Assembly: GCA_965224525.1 (NCBI GenBank)
Contig: OZ245050.1
Coordinates: forward strand, 310,001 to 374,000
DNA: 64,000 nt
Source of the DNA: Granulosicoccus sp036478565
GTDB taxonomy: Bacteria > Pseudomonadota > Gammaproteobacteria > Granulosicoccales > Granulosicoccaceae
Direction: 5' to 3'
Position 1 is the stretch's first letter; each line of letters opens with the position of its first letter. This document shows, piece by piece, positions 1 to 8,207 of this stretch. The notes below the pieces were generated by a model. It made no database searches and was not told the DNA's origin. It saw nothing but the letters and a program-made list of their open reading frames with translations. Both the position numbers and the translations under genes were made by a program.

Positions 1-1
1 T

Positions 2-721
2 AACACCTTTATAAGGGTGCGGGACGACTGGTCAGCTCCCGATGGCGTCTTTGACGAAGCGGTGCTTGCGCGTAAAGGCTGGTTAACCGGCAAGGCCGAA
101 GCAGGCCGGGGCAATACCTTCTTCTTCAAGCAGGATGGTCAGGCATGTGTTTTGCGCCACTACTGGCGCGGCGGGCTGGCCCGGAAAATCAGCAAACAAT
201 ATTATGTCTGGACGGGGCTCGTGCGTACGCGTGCCATGCGGGAGTTCTCAATGCTGGAGTGGCTGGAAACTCAGGGCCTGCCTGCACCAATTCCGCTAGC
301 AGTAAGAATATGCCGCGACCGGTGGCGCTATAGAGCCAGTCTGATTACGCAGCAATTGCCCGGGCAGACCCTGGCAAGTTGTTTATCGGATGGTAAGTTG
401 TCCACCGAGCAGTGTGCCGGCATTGGTATCTGCATTGCTCGTTTTCACACCAAAGGGTTGTGGCATGCCGATTTGAACGCACACAACATTCTCATTGATA
501 CAGCTGCTGCGCAAACCACTGGAAGCATTTTCCTGATTGATTTTGATCGTGCTCGCAGCCGCGCATTGCCGCCTATGTCTGCAAGTGGTTGGCAACGCGC
601 CAATCTGGATCGCCTCCGGCGCTCAATGCTTAAGTGCAGTACCGAACCGGACAGGATTCAGCTCTGGTGGCAGATTATTCTGGAGAGCTGGTCGGGTGAG
701 TTGGTGCGAAGGTCTGGTTGA
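2..721 (+). CDS. kdkA: 3-deoxy-D-manno-octulosonic acid (Kdo) kinase, 5' end probably cut by the window
   Basis: Inner-membrane-associated kinase that phosphorylates Kdo on lipid A precursors, part of lipopolysaccharide inner-core assembly. The protein shows the kinase-like catalytic loop HADLNAHNIL and a following LIDFDR metal-binding motif, plus the glycine-rich AGRGNTFFF region near the N terminus, typical of KdkA/RfaP-type sugar kinases. The frame is open to the left edge. A GTG at 17 would give 234 residues, but it has no properly spaced ribosome binding site, and family members usually carry more residues before the FDE motif, so the true start is probably outside the window. waaA and the acyltransferase at 3.9-6.0 kb belong to the same pathway. 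The stop codon lies in the loop of a strong hairpin. Confidence 0.85.
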   Translation, partial: NTFIRVRDDWSAPDGVFDEAVLARKGWLTGKAEAGRGNTFFFKQDGQACVLRHYWRGGLARKISKQYYVWTGLVRTRAMREFSMLEWLETQGLPAPIPLAVRICRDRWRYRASLITQQLPGQTLASCLSDGKLSTEQCAGIGICIARFHTKGLWHADLNAHNILIDTAAAQTTGSIFLIDFDRARSRALPPMSASGWQRANLDRLRRSMLKCSTEPDRIQLWWQIILESWSGELVRRSG

Positions 722-735
722 AGCCAGACCTTCGC
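706..735. terminator. Hairpin between convergent kdkA and haloperoxidase genes
   Basis: A perfect 12-bp inverted repeat (arms 706-717 and 724-735) with a six-base loop; the kdkA stop codon lies in the loop. There is no T tract on either side, so it is not a classical intrinsic terminator. It may protect 3' ends or act with Rho for both converging transcripts. Confidence 0.45.
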
Positions 736-748
736 AATTGGCGGCTTC

Positions 749-2905
749 TTAGCCTAGTTCTGCAGAGGCAGCTTGCTGGTCTTTCTCGGCGGCCGTATTC
801 CTGGCAAATAATGGCGTAACGCTGGCAACCTCTGGCGAGTTTTGATGACGATGCCACCAGCTATCCAGGCCGACTTCAACGCCATCCGAATCGAATACAA
901 AGACTCTTGGCTCTGCGTAGTCGTAGTCAATTTTCAGGATGTGCATAAGATCACCATCGAAGGTTTCAAAGCTGAATTCTACGGGCTCGTTGTATTGTTT
1001 CATTTGCTCGATCAGAATGCCGGTTGCGATTCTTTCGCCCATACGCAAAGACTCGTAGTAGTCGGTGTAGTAGTGAACACCTGCCATGTTTCGGGCGATT
1101 GAGATATTTGCCGCCAGTTTATTCAGCTCACCACTTATCGTCATTCCGGAGCTATCAGGAGCTTGCTCCAGTTCACTGCCGTCTATTGTGGCCTGCACTG
1201 TTGGCAAGCTGGATGGCCATGGAATGGATTTACCCGTTTTGTCGGTGGTATTAAAGAATGCTTTGAGCATAGTGATACAACCGCCAGCCACCGTCGCGTG
1301 GCCAGCTCCGTAACTGGGGTGCATGGGTGAGCCTTCTGCGAATGCCATCGGTAGCAGATAGTTGCTGGTATTAGCAAACCAATCCGGATCAGTATTACTA
1401 CTGAAATCGAGATGTCGGTCTGCGTTGCCGTTGGTTTTACGCGATGTGTTGTGCTGGTCAACCAATGATAACAAGGGGCCAAGATTGGCAGCATTCAACA
1501 TAGTGGCAAGATGCCCGGACGTTATGTTTCCCAGTTGGTCCGATACGCTATCGGCATTGCCCTGAGTGCCTTGCAGCGTTAGCAATGCACCAAGTCGCTC
1601 CGGTCGTGCGCGTCTGTGGTAGTTGAATTTCTGTCGGCGAACCGCCTTTAGACAACGGGTAGCGACTTCGGTAACGAGTGACAGTATATGGGGGCCGCCG
1701 AATGCTGCGAATGCCTGTCGAGACGGGGGGCTGGCCGCGCTGTGATCGCCTGGCCCATCTGGAAAGCCCGGGCCCGATCGCTTGGTATAGGGGTGCTCGA
1801 CTGGTTCCTGAAAACCAAATTGCTCTGGGGAACCGAGCATGAACAGGCAGGCATTCAGGTAGGCCTGATAAAGCGCATCATAGCGAACGTATGTTGCCAG
1901 GTCGCGAGGAGTTGTGATGAAGCGCCGCGTGTGGACAATTTCCGACTCATTGTCTGCGCCGAAATCGGCACCGTTTTGTACATCCAGATAGGCTTTCCAG
2001 TGCAACATGAAGTCTTTATGCGGTGGAAAGGTTTCTATTTTCTGATCGATAACCTGCCTACCATAAGCGATTGAAGAGTCAGTGATGTTACCGGTGGCGG
2101 GCGAGCGGTTGTTGCCAAGCAGTAGATACTGTGAGATGTAGGGGCCGGCTTTGACTGCCGGGCCTGAACCTCGAAATGCTTTTCCTGAATCGAAACTTTC
2201 AGCGTCCGGTGGATTGGCTATGGAAAAGTCTTCGCCGTGATCTACACGACGGGCTGCGCGTCGTCGACGTTGTTGTAGAGTAAGGCCGTCCGCAGTATTT
2301 TCGTTGAACCAGGAGAGTGCGCTAACAGCATTCAGAACTTCGTTTGTAGTGATACCTGTTTCTGCATCATTGCCACTGCCGTCACTTATTTGTGAGAACG
2401 GAATATCCCGCAGCAATGCCAGCGCGTAGACTTCGGCGATTTCCGCCGTTAATTCCTCCGAACCAAGTTCTGGTGCCGGCGGCATGCTAACCGAATCGGC
2501 GTCCGGGCCTTGCAAATCAAAATAGTGTCCAGCGCGCGGGCTTTCCCAGCCGCGCCACTGGATATCGGATCCGTTGGCGGCACCACCTTGACGCACACTC
2601 TCTGCTGGACTAGTAGAATCGATTCCACGCTTGATGCTCTCGAAGCTCTCGGCGTCCTGCTGGTTAATCTGGTTGACCAGTTTGACATAGTCCTCTGAAT
2701 TTTCCAGCTGGCCAAATTCATCATGTCGCAAACCCTTGGTGAAATTGGCTACGAATGACTCATCCTTGAGCTCGTCTTCATCGCCATTTTGCCGGGTTGG
2801 CAAAGCTGCATATCCACCCGCATAGCTGGTGGCAAAGGTGCGTCGCTTGTTTGCCAGTTCGCTGCGATCCATATTTTCCTGGAATGGTCGTTTTTTAAGT
2901 TCCAT
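749..2905 (-). CDS. Vanadium-dependent haloperoxidase
   Basis: Probable bromo- or chloroperoxidase of the PAP2/vanadium haloperoxidase superfamily, oxidising halide with hydrogen peroxide using bound vanadate. At 718 residues it has the length of the large bacterial and algal enzymes. The vanadate-site residues can be read in order: K426 and R434 (8 apart, in a K-x7-RPE context), H529 as acid-base in HPSYGAGHA, G535-H536, then R605 and H611 in RNMAGVHYY. The position before G535, Ser in the algal enzymes, is Ala534 here. No export signal is evident at the N terminus, which begins MELKKRPFQEN. The gene is monocistronic, convergent with kdkA, and interrupts a lipopolysaccharide neighbourhood. 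Halide choice cannot be told from sequence; a phosphatase role is less likely given the full residue set. Confidence 0.9.
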   Translation of the reverse strand: MELKKRPFQENMDRSELANKRRTFATSYAGGYAALPTRQNGDEDELKDESFVANFTKGLRHDEFGQLENSEDYVKLVNQINQQDAESFESIKRGIDSTSPAESVRQGGAANGSDIQWRGWESPRAGHYFDLQGPDADSVSMPPAPELGSEELTAEIAEVYALALLRDIPFSQISDGSGNDAETGITTNEVLNAVSALSWFNENTADGLTLQQRRRRAARRVDHGEDFSIANPPDAESFDSGKAFRGSGPAVKAGPYISQYLLLGNNRSPATGNITDSSIAYGRQVIDQKIETFPPHKDFMLHWKAYLDVQNGADFGADNESEIVHTRRFITTPRDLATYVRYDALYQAYLNACLFMLGSPEQFGFQEPVEHPYTKRSGPGFPDGPGDHSAASPPSRQAFAAFGGPHILSLVTEVATRCLKAVRRQKFNYHRRARPERLGALLTLQGTQGNADSVSDQLGNITSGHLATMLNAANLGPLLSLVDQHNTSRKTNGNADRHLDFSSNTDPDWFANTSNYLLPMAFAEGSPMHPSYGAGHATVAGGCITMLKAFFNTTDKTGKSIPWPSSLPTVQATIDGSELEQAPDSSGMTISGELNKLAANISIARNMAGVHYYTDYYESLRMGERIATGILIEQMKQYNEPVEFSFETFDGDLMHILKIDYDYAEPRVFVFDSDGVEVGLDSWWHRHQNSPEVASVTPLFARNTAAEKDQQAASAELG

Positions 2906-3381
2906 TGTAATAGTCCTCTCGTTTGAAAAATCGACTGTTATGACTCTGATTCGTAAATTTAAAAGTGTAAAAATATTGTCAATGATGTCAATGGATTGAC
3001 CTTGTGCGAGTAACGTTTATCAATGAGTTGTATTTGGAAAGGTGCTATTAAAAATCGACTTGCATAACCGGGTTATTCGCATGTTGGCGCGTGCTGTTAA
3101 TACTTTTGAATAGTAGTGTTGTGGTTTGATGAGGCGTAGTGTGTGTCGTCATGCAGCGGCCTCGTCCGCCGTTTTCTCAGGAGGGACGCAGTATTGCTGG
3201 AAGCCTGGAAGAAAACTCTCGGGAAATACCTGAGAACCAAGTCGAAAATGACTATTGCAATTGGTATTTATACCAAGTCAGGTAATCCCGGATGTCTGTC
3301 GCAGGCGCTTTAATGGTAGCCGGGAGTGCCCCTCAAAGGATGATTAAATTCGGCAGTCAACCTTATAAGCGGGAATTATTT
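2906..3381. other. Intergenic region upstream of haloperoxidase and DUF442 gene
   Basis: AT-richer, divergent regulatory space of roughly 475 bases. It holds a tandem 9-bp repeat, TGTCAATGA followed by TGTCAATGG (2978-2995), directly before a TTGACC hexamer that could be a -35 box, with only a weak -10 match 16 bases later. An alternative ATG at 3292 would extend the downstream gene into this region. No RNA gene or conserved ORF is seen. Confidence 0.4.
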
Positions 3382-3846
3382 ATGCATACAACGAATCGAA
3401 GGTTCACTATTCTCTCATCGGATTATGCTGTAGGTCCGGAAGCCAGCCCGATGACTCTGAGAATGATAAAGATGCTTGGTTACGCATCAGTAGTTAATAT
3501 TTGTGATCAAGACCGAGAGCGCAGCACACGCGAGGTCACTGCGAGCAATGTTCACGAGGACACGACTTACCGTCAGTTTTCTGTGGATAGTATCGACAAT
3601 ATTGATGACACGCAGATCCAACATTTCTCTGAAATATTGAACGATATCCCGAAACCTGTGTTTGTATTTTCTGAAAACGGTTTGCGAGCAACCGCTATGT
3701 GGGCAGCGAGTATGATGGGTACGGAGGACTGGCAAGACATTAAAACAGCGGCGAGCAGAGCTGGCCACGACGTCTCCTTTTTGCAGGCCGGTAAACCGAA
3801 GTCCGCGAAAAGCTCGAGTGGCAAAGCGGCGATTGCCACTGCTTGA
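3382..3846 (+). CDS. DUF442/TIGR01244-type phosphatase-like protein, active-site Cys replaced by Ser
   Basis: Small cytoplasmic protein resembling the dual-specificity-phosphatase-like domain (DUF442) found alone or fused to beta-lactamase-like hydrolases. The fold signature is an N-terminal sensing strand (AVGPEASPMTLRMIKMLGY), a VVNICDQD strand-turn, and the loop FSENGLRATAMWA, which aligns with the HCRSGTRSxxLWA catalytic loop of relatives. The nucleophilic Cys is Ser97 here while Arg102 is retained, so phosphatase activity by the usual mechanism is unlikely. The tail is rich in Lys, Ser and Ala. ATG 3382 was chosen because the family homology starts right after it and GCGGGA precedes it; ATG 3292 would add 30 unconserved residues. 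Confidence 0.7.
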   Translation: MHTTNRRFTILSSDYAVGPEASPMTLRMIKMLGYASVVNICDQDRERSTREVTASNVHEDTTYRQFSVDSIDNIDDTQIQHFSEILNDIPKPVFVFSENGLRATAMWAASMMGTEDWQDIKTAASRAGHDVSFLQAGKPKSAKSSSGKAAIATA

Positions 3847-3882
3847 GCTTTGCTGAAACTGCTGTGGAATACTGACAGGCAG

Positions 3883-5121
3883 TTACGTTGTCAGTGCCTG
3901 TAAGTATTCACCGACAATATCGCTACCGGTGGCGACCGCGCTCCTTGCACGCAAGCCCATTGCCTGATATTGCCCGTCGCTGCGGCTTGCCTTTTGTAAA
4001 AACTGCACGACTTGTTCGGCCGTTGTCACCGCATGCACTGCATCGTGTTTGTTAAGCAAATGCATGACATCGCGAAAATTATCGGTATGTGGCCCTGTGA
4101 CGATGGCTTTTCCAAAGCGTGCCGGTTCCAGAAGATTGTGGCCACCTCTTCGAATCAAAGAGCCGCCGACGAACACAGCTGCAGCATGGCTATACCAATC
4201 GTCAAGCTCGCCCAGTGTGTCGGCGATATACAAATTATCCCGGAGGGCTGGTTTTTGATCACGGCTACGCAGAGCAATTTGTGATTGACCGGCCAGTCTG
4301 GCCAGTTTTTTTTGCAAGGTCGGACCACGCTCTGGGTGCCTTGGGACAATGACAAGGAGTAACTCGCTGGCGGTATTTAGCCAGGCATTTGCCAGTTGCA
4401 TCTCTTCATCATCGTGCGTTGATGCTGCTACACAATAGAGCCTGTCGACAACGCGTATTGTTGGAATGTCTGGCGATTGCTCAGCGAATTTAAGATTGCC
4501 AGTTGTTCTAACGTGTTGCGCTTTCGCACCCAGCTTGATAAAGCCGTAGGCATCAGTATCACTGCGCGCCAATACGGCGACATGGTATAGAGCTTGTCGG
4601 TATACCGGTGCCAGCCAGCTGTTTGCGTGAGTCAGTGTGCTCGGTGATAGTCGACCATTGATGATGGTCAACGGAATTGCACGCTGTTGGCAGTGTGCAT
4701 AGAGCCAGGGCCATATCTCGGTTTCCATAATCCAGCCAGAATCAGGCTTTTCGCTGTCCAGAAAACGTTGCACAGCGCCTGGAAAATCGATGGGCAGGTA
4801 TCTGTGTTCCACCTTATCTCTCGTATTCTTGGCTAGCACCGATGCACCTGTTGGGGTATTGGTTGTTACCAGAATACGATCATTTGATATTTCGGCCAGC
4901 GCATTGATCAATGGCATGACCGTTAGCACCTCACCCACCGATGCGGCGTGAATCCATCTACCGCCTGCAGCTGAAGTTGGCGTCTTCGCACTCATGCCGA
5001 GCCGTTCCTGCCAATAGCGCCAGCCACCGTCGCGGGTACTACGCCAGGCAGCGTGCAGAACAATCAGTGGTGACAGCAAGCGCAACAACAGACGATAACG
5101 CCAGGCAGGTGTGGCGCTCAT
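3883..5121 (-). CDS. waaA: 3-deoxy-D-manno-octulosonic acid transferase (Kdo transferase)
   Basis: Inner-membrane GT30 glycosyltransferase that transfers Kdo from CMP-Kdo to the lipid IVA disaccharide. The N terminus carries a hydrophobic anchor (around residues 8-27) followed by the catalytic-base motif HAASVGE with Glu64. Further family motifs are ETEIWPW, INGRLS, a TGNLKF strand, and a C-terminal GGSL...GGHNLLEPA nucleotide-sugar binding stretch. At 412 residues its length is normal. The start overlaps the stop of the upstream acyltransferase by four bases, indicating translational coupling within the leftward pcm-tolC-lpxL-waaA run. kdkA, acting on the Kdo product, lies 3 kb away. Confidence 0.95.
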   Translation of the reverse strand: MSATPAWRYRLLLRLLSPLIVLHAAWRSTRDGGWRYWQERLGMSAKTPTSAAGGRWIHAASVGEVLTVMPLINALAEISNDRILVTTNTPTGASVLAKNTRDKVEHRYLPIDFPGAVQRFLDSEKPDSGWIMETEIWPWLYAHCQQRAIPLTIINGRLSPSTLTHANSWLAPVYRQALYHVAVLARSDTDAYGFIKLGAKAQHVRTTGNLKFAEQSPDIPTIRVVDRLYCVAASTHDDEEMQLANAWLNTASELLLVIVPRHPERGPTLQKKLARLAGQSQIALRSRDQKPALRDNLYIADTLGELDDWYSHAAAVFVGGSLIRRGGHNLLEPARFGKAIVTGPHTDNFRDVMHLLNKHDAVHAVTTAEQVVQFLQKASRSDGQYQAMGLRARSAVATGSDIVGEYLQALTT

Positions 5122-6008
5122 GTGTAGGGGTTGGGAAAGCCGGCAGGTGGCTTGAATCGTTTATGCGCCCACAGATACTGCTCGGGTTGCTCACGTACCT
5201 GTGCTTCCAGTAAATCATTCACCGCTTGTGTTGCGGCTTCCACATCACTGGGGTCGATATCGAGTGCCGGACGGAATGTCAGCGTATAGCTGTCGCCGTT
5301 GGCGTCGCGAGTGGGGATGAACGGTACGATGGTAGCTCCGGTCATGCTGATGATGCGTGCTGTGCCACTTGTGGTTAGTACCGGGTTGCCGAAGTAGCGT
5401 GTCGCAATACCGCCTTTTCTGGGGTGAACTGTCTGGTCCGGCGAGTACCAGACGATTTCGCCACGCCGTAGGCGACGCACCATGCTGCGTATATCGCGAT
5501 TGTCGATCAGGGCGCTCAGGTGTTTACTGCGTTGTTGTTTCAGTATGTGTGCATACAGTGCATTTTTGGGGTTGTCATAAACGGCCGATACGGGCCAACG
5601 CGCACCGACAAAACATCCACAGAGATCAATGGTTGTAAAATGAGCCTGCAGAAGAATCACTCCACGCTTGTTGGCTAGCGCTGCATCCAGGTGTTCTGCA
5701 CCGGCAAAGCGGACACGGTCTGCCAGAATGCCCGGGTTGCGAAACCAGAGCAGGCCGGTCTCGGCGATAGCCATACCGATGTGTCGATAACTGGTTTTTG
5801 TCAGCTGAGACTGCTGACTGGCATCAAGCTCTGGCAATGCCAGCTGGATATTGGTTTCCACCACCCGCCGTCGCGCCGGTACGGCGTAATACAGCAGCGA
5901 CCCTAGACCGCGGCCAATGCTCAGTTGTGTGTTGGCCGGTAGGCGCGACAGCAGCCAGAAAATGCCAAGGCCCAACCAGGTAGCCCAGTATCGCGGAGCG
6001 GCATACAT
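5118..6008 (-). CDS. lpxL: Lipid A biosynthesis late acyltransferase (LpxL/HtrB family)
   Basis: Inner-membrane acyltransferase adding a secondary acyl chain to Kdo2-lipid IVA. It has one N-terminal hydrophobic segment (residues about 7-22), the HX4D catalytic motif HFTTID with His123 and Asp128, the YSPDQ-type motif, and the conserved C-terminal QYLWAHKRFK. The length of 296 residues is typical. It overlaps waaA by four bases and starts 23 bases after tolC. LpxL and LpxM types cannot be separated with certainty from sequence alone; coupling to waaA favours the first acyl addition after Kdo transfer. Confidence 0.88.
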   Translation of the reverse strand: MYAAPRYWATWLGLGIFWLLSRLPANTQLSIGRGLGSLLYYAVPARRRVVETNIQLALPELDASQQSQLTKTSYRHIGMAIAETGLLWFRNPGILADRVRFAGAEHLDAALANKRGVILLQAHFTTIDLCGCFVGARWPVSAVYDNPKNALYAHILKQQRSKHLSALIDNRDIRSMVRRLRRGEIVWYSPDQTVHPRKGGIATRYFGNPVLTTSGTARIISMTGATIVPFIPTRDANGDSYTLTFRPALDIDPSDVEAATQAVNDLLEAQVREQPEQYLWAHKRFKPPAGFPNPYT

Positions 6009-6031
6009 CCGAACGCCAGCTCACTCAGTAA

Positions 6032-7363
6032 TTATTCGGGCGATGTCAGGAATTGATTGATGGCGACAACGTCGTTTTCATCGAGCGTGCCTGCCGCCGC
6101 CTTGAGGTTTAGCATATTGATGACGTAGTCGTAGCGGGCACTGGCGAAATTGGATCGTGCGCTAAACACATCACGCAAGGCTTCCAGCACTTCGACGGAA
6201 GTTCGCGTGCCTGCGCGAAAACCGGCTTCCGCAGCTTCGGCAGATTTCCTTGTTGATTTCAATGCCTTGTTCAAAGCACGTACCCGGCTGATTGTAGCCA
6301 GCACGCCGCGATAACCATCACGTGCCTGCTGCACGGCAGATCGCTCCTGCGATATCAGTAGTTCATTGGCGGAGAGTGATTGCGCGTGAGCTTGAGCCAC
6401 CCGCGCCTTGGTAAGTCCGCCAGTCAGTATTGGCAAGCGGGCTTCAAGGCGAATTTCTCCCTGTTCCGCATCGGCGCTACCTTTTCGACCGGTTTCACTT
6501 TTGGCCACTATGCCCATTGCGCTCAATGTGGGAAATCGGGCAGCACGCTGTACTGCAATCTCGCTACGAGCGCTGTCTGCTGCGAGCCTGGCCCCGACCA
6601 GCTCAAGATTCTGCTCAATTGCCAGATCGACCCAGGCATCGATGTTGGCAGGATCAGGCGAGGAGAGAGGGAAGTCATCTGCCAGTGCTGACAGCGAATC
6701 TGCGTCGATGCCACTGATGAGCAACAAGGCCTCTTGTGCGGTGGAAAGCTCGTTGCTGGCAGCAATTTCCTGTGCGGCAGCCAGGTCAGACTGAGCCTGG
6801 GCACTGAGTACATCGGTAATCGGCACCAGACCTACATCGAAGCGGCGTTCTGCCTGTTCGCGCTGACGACCGATCGCTTCGAGTTCAGACTGGCTGAATT
6901 CAAGGTTGGCTTGCGCACGTAATACATTGAAGTAAGCGGCGGCCGTTCGCAGGATAAGCTGTTGTTGCAGCGCGAGAAACTGTGTATCCGCTTGCATCAC
7001 CCCTATTTTTGCCTGGCTGACCAGTTTGGAATTTGAACGGTTGTAGAGGGTCTGACTCAAAGACAGCGATAGCGCACCACTGTAGTAGTCGTCATCGCCC
7101 AGATCGGTATCAACTGAAATCCGGCTGCCATCGGCACCAAGATTAAGCTGTGGCCGGAAAGCGGAGCGCGCTATAGGCAGTCGCTGGATGGCAGCATCGT
7201 AGTCATGCCTGGCAGCCTGAATTGTCGTGTCATAGTTCTTGGCGCGTTGATAAACTTCGAGCAGATCAGTTGCTGCCTGGGAGCCGGAGCTGAATACGGC
7301 TCCAGTGATGAGTATGCAAGCAACAAATGCTGCATTTCCAGTGAGTGTGCGTTTGGGAGCCAT
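6032..7363 (-). CDS. tolC: TolC family outer membrane efflux channel
   Basis: Outer-membrane trimeric channel protein that serves multidrug efflux pumps and type I secretion. A signal peptide is clear (hydrophobic stretch then GSQA before ATDLLEVYQRA). Two repeated outer-membrane-efflux domains follow, with DAAIQRLPIARSAFRPQLNL in the first and long heptad-rich alpha-helical regions and RVGTxTxxEVLEA-like motif (RAGTRTSVEVLEA) near the end. The 443-residue length fits. It lies two bases after pcm, an arrangement known from other gammaproteobacteria, and precedes lpxL. No pump subunits are adjacent, which is normal for a shared TolC. Confidence 0.92.
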   Translation of the reverse strand: MAPKRTLTGNAAFVACILITGAVFSSGSQAATDLLEVYQRAKNYDTTIQAARHDYDAAIQRLPIARSAFRPQLNLGADGSRISVDTDLGDDDYYSGALSLSLSQTLYNRSNSKLVSQAKIGVMQADTQFLALQQQLILRTAAAYFNVLRAQANLEFSQSELEAIGRQREQAERRFDVGLVPITDVLSAQAQSDLAAAQEIAASNELSTAQEALLLISGIDADSLSALADDFPLSSPDPANIDAWVDLAIEQNLELVGARLAADSARSEIAVQRAARFPTLSAMGIVAKSETGRKGSADAEQGEIRLEARLPILTGGLTKARVAQAHAQSLSANELLISQERSAVQQARDGYRGVLATISRVRALNKALKSTRKSAEAAEAGFRAGTRTSVEVLEALRDVFSARSNFASARYDYVINMLNLKAAAGTLDENDVVAINQFLTSPE

Positions 7364-7365
7364 GT

Positions 7366-8028
7366 TCAGAAAATGAATTCCGGTTTGTCGCTTGAGAAGT
7401 TGACGAGCGCATCAACGCGTGTTTCAAAAAGGCTTTCGGTGGACCATTCTTCGTCATGCACCCGTGTGATCAACACCGCTTCCATGGTTGGATTCTTCGG
7501 GCTACCAATGACTGCAAATAACCTGCCGCCTGGTTTTAATCGCCGGTGATAATTATCTGGAACACTTTCAACTGCGCCGCTGAATGCGATGGCGTCGTAT
7601 GCATCGCGCATGTCCCAGTCGGTTGCCGCGTCCTGGTTGTGTAGCGTAATGTTGGCAATGCCCTGTGATGTTAGTTGTATGCGCGCAGCCTCTGCAAGTT
7701 CCGGGATTATCTCCAGGCTTTCACAATGACCTGCGAGCCGCGCCATACACGCTGTTAGATAACCGCTGCCGGTACCAATTTCCAGTACAGAGTCGGTTAC
7801 CTTGAGCAGGAGTGCCTGCAATAGTCGTCCATCCAAAATCGGTTTCAACAGGTGCTGACCGTGCCCGATTGGTAGCGGAAAGTCACTGTAGGCGATACCG
7901 CGTTGCGATGCATCGACAAATTCCTCTCGCGGCACCAGTGCAAGCACATCAAGCACACGCTGATCCAGTACGTCCCAGGGGCGCACCTGCTGTTCGATCA
8001 TATTGTTGCGGGCAGCTTGAAAATCCAT
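7366..8028 (-). CDS. pcm: Protein-L-isoaspartate O-methyltransferase
   Basis: Cytoplasmic repair methyltransferase that uses S-adenosylmethionine to methylate isoaspartyl residues in damaged proteins. Characteristic motifs are the substrate-binding region PLPIGHGQHLLKP and the AdoMet site VLEIGTGSGYLTA, followed by KPGGRLFAVIG. At 220 residues it matches the family, although the Cys/Ser pattern of the gammaproteobacterial pcm next to surE is absent; this is the Pcm subtype commonly found next to tolC. It is first in the leftward run pcm-tolC-lpxL-waaA. The upstream gap contains a TATAAT box and an FNR-type palindrome. Confidence 0.88.
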   Translation of the reverse strand: MDFQAARNNMIEQQVRPWDVLDQRVLDVLALVPREEFVDASQRGIAYSDFPLPIGHGQHLLKPILDGRLLQALLLKVTDSVLEIGTGSGYLTACMARLAGHCESLEIIPELAEAARIQLTSQGIANITLHNQDAATDWDMRDAYDAIAFSGAVESVPDNYHRRLKPGGRLFAVIGSPKNPTMEAVLITRVHDEEWSTESLFETRVDALVNFSSDKPEFIF

Positions 8029-8081
8029 GTGTTTTGGCCATTGCTCTAGGCGAACACCGGGAGGCTCCCGGTAATCTGCGA

Positions 8082-8087
8082 ATTATA
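8082..8087 (-). promoter_or_regulatory. Candidate -10 box for pcm operon
   Basis: On the minus strand the hexamer reads TATAAT, a perfect sigma70 -10 sequence, about 55 bases before the pcm start. No good -35 hexamer stands 17 bases upstream, consistent with an activator-dependent promoter. A GC-rich inverted repeat (8056-8072, ACCGGG...CCCGGT) lies between it and the start codon. Confidence 0.4.
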
Positions 8088-8147
8088 GGCCAACCCGGGG
8101 CTTTTTAGACGGGTGAAGCCTTCGTGTGCAAGGCGTAACAGCTATTC

Positions 8148-8161
8148 TTGATTTAAATCAA
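8148..8161. promoter_or_regulatory. FNR/Anr-type binding site
   Basis: The sequence TTGATTTAAATCAA is a perfect 14-bp palindrome and an exact match to the FNR/Anr consensus TTGAT-N4-ATCAA. It sits downstream of rhlB and upstream of pcm on the minus strand. Its centre is about 80 bases before the start predicted from the TATAAT box, so class I activation of pcm-tolC-lpxL-waaA is possible. A second 14-bp palindrome (ACTCTGGCCAGAGT, 8172-8185) is close by. Confidence 0.5.
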
Positions 8162-8207
8162 TCACGCAACGACTCTGGCCAGAGTTGATTCCAGCGTTGC
8201 CGCGCGG

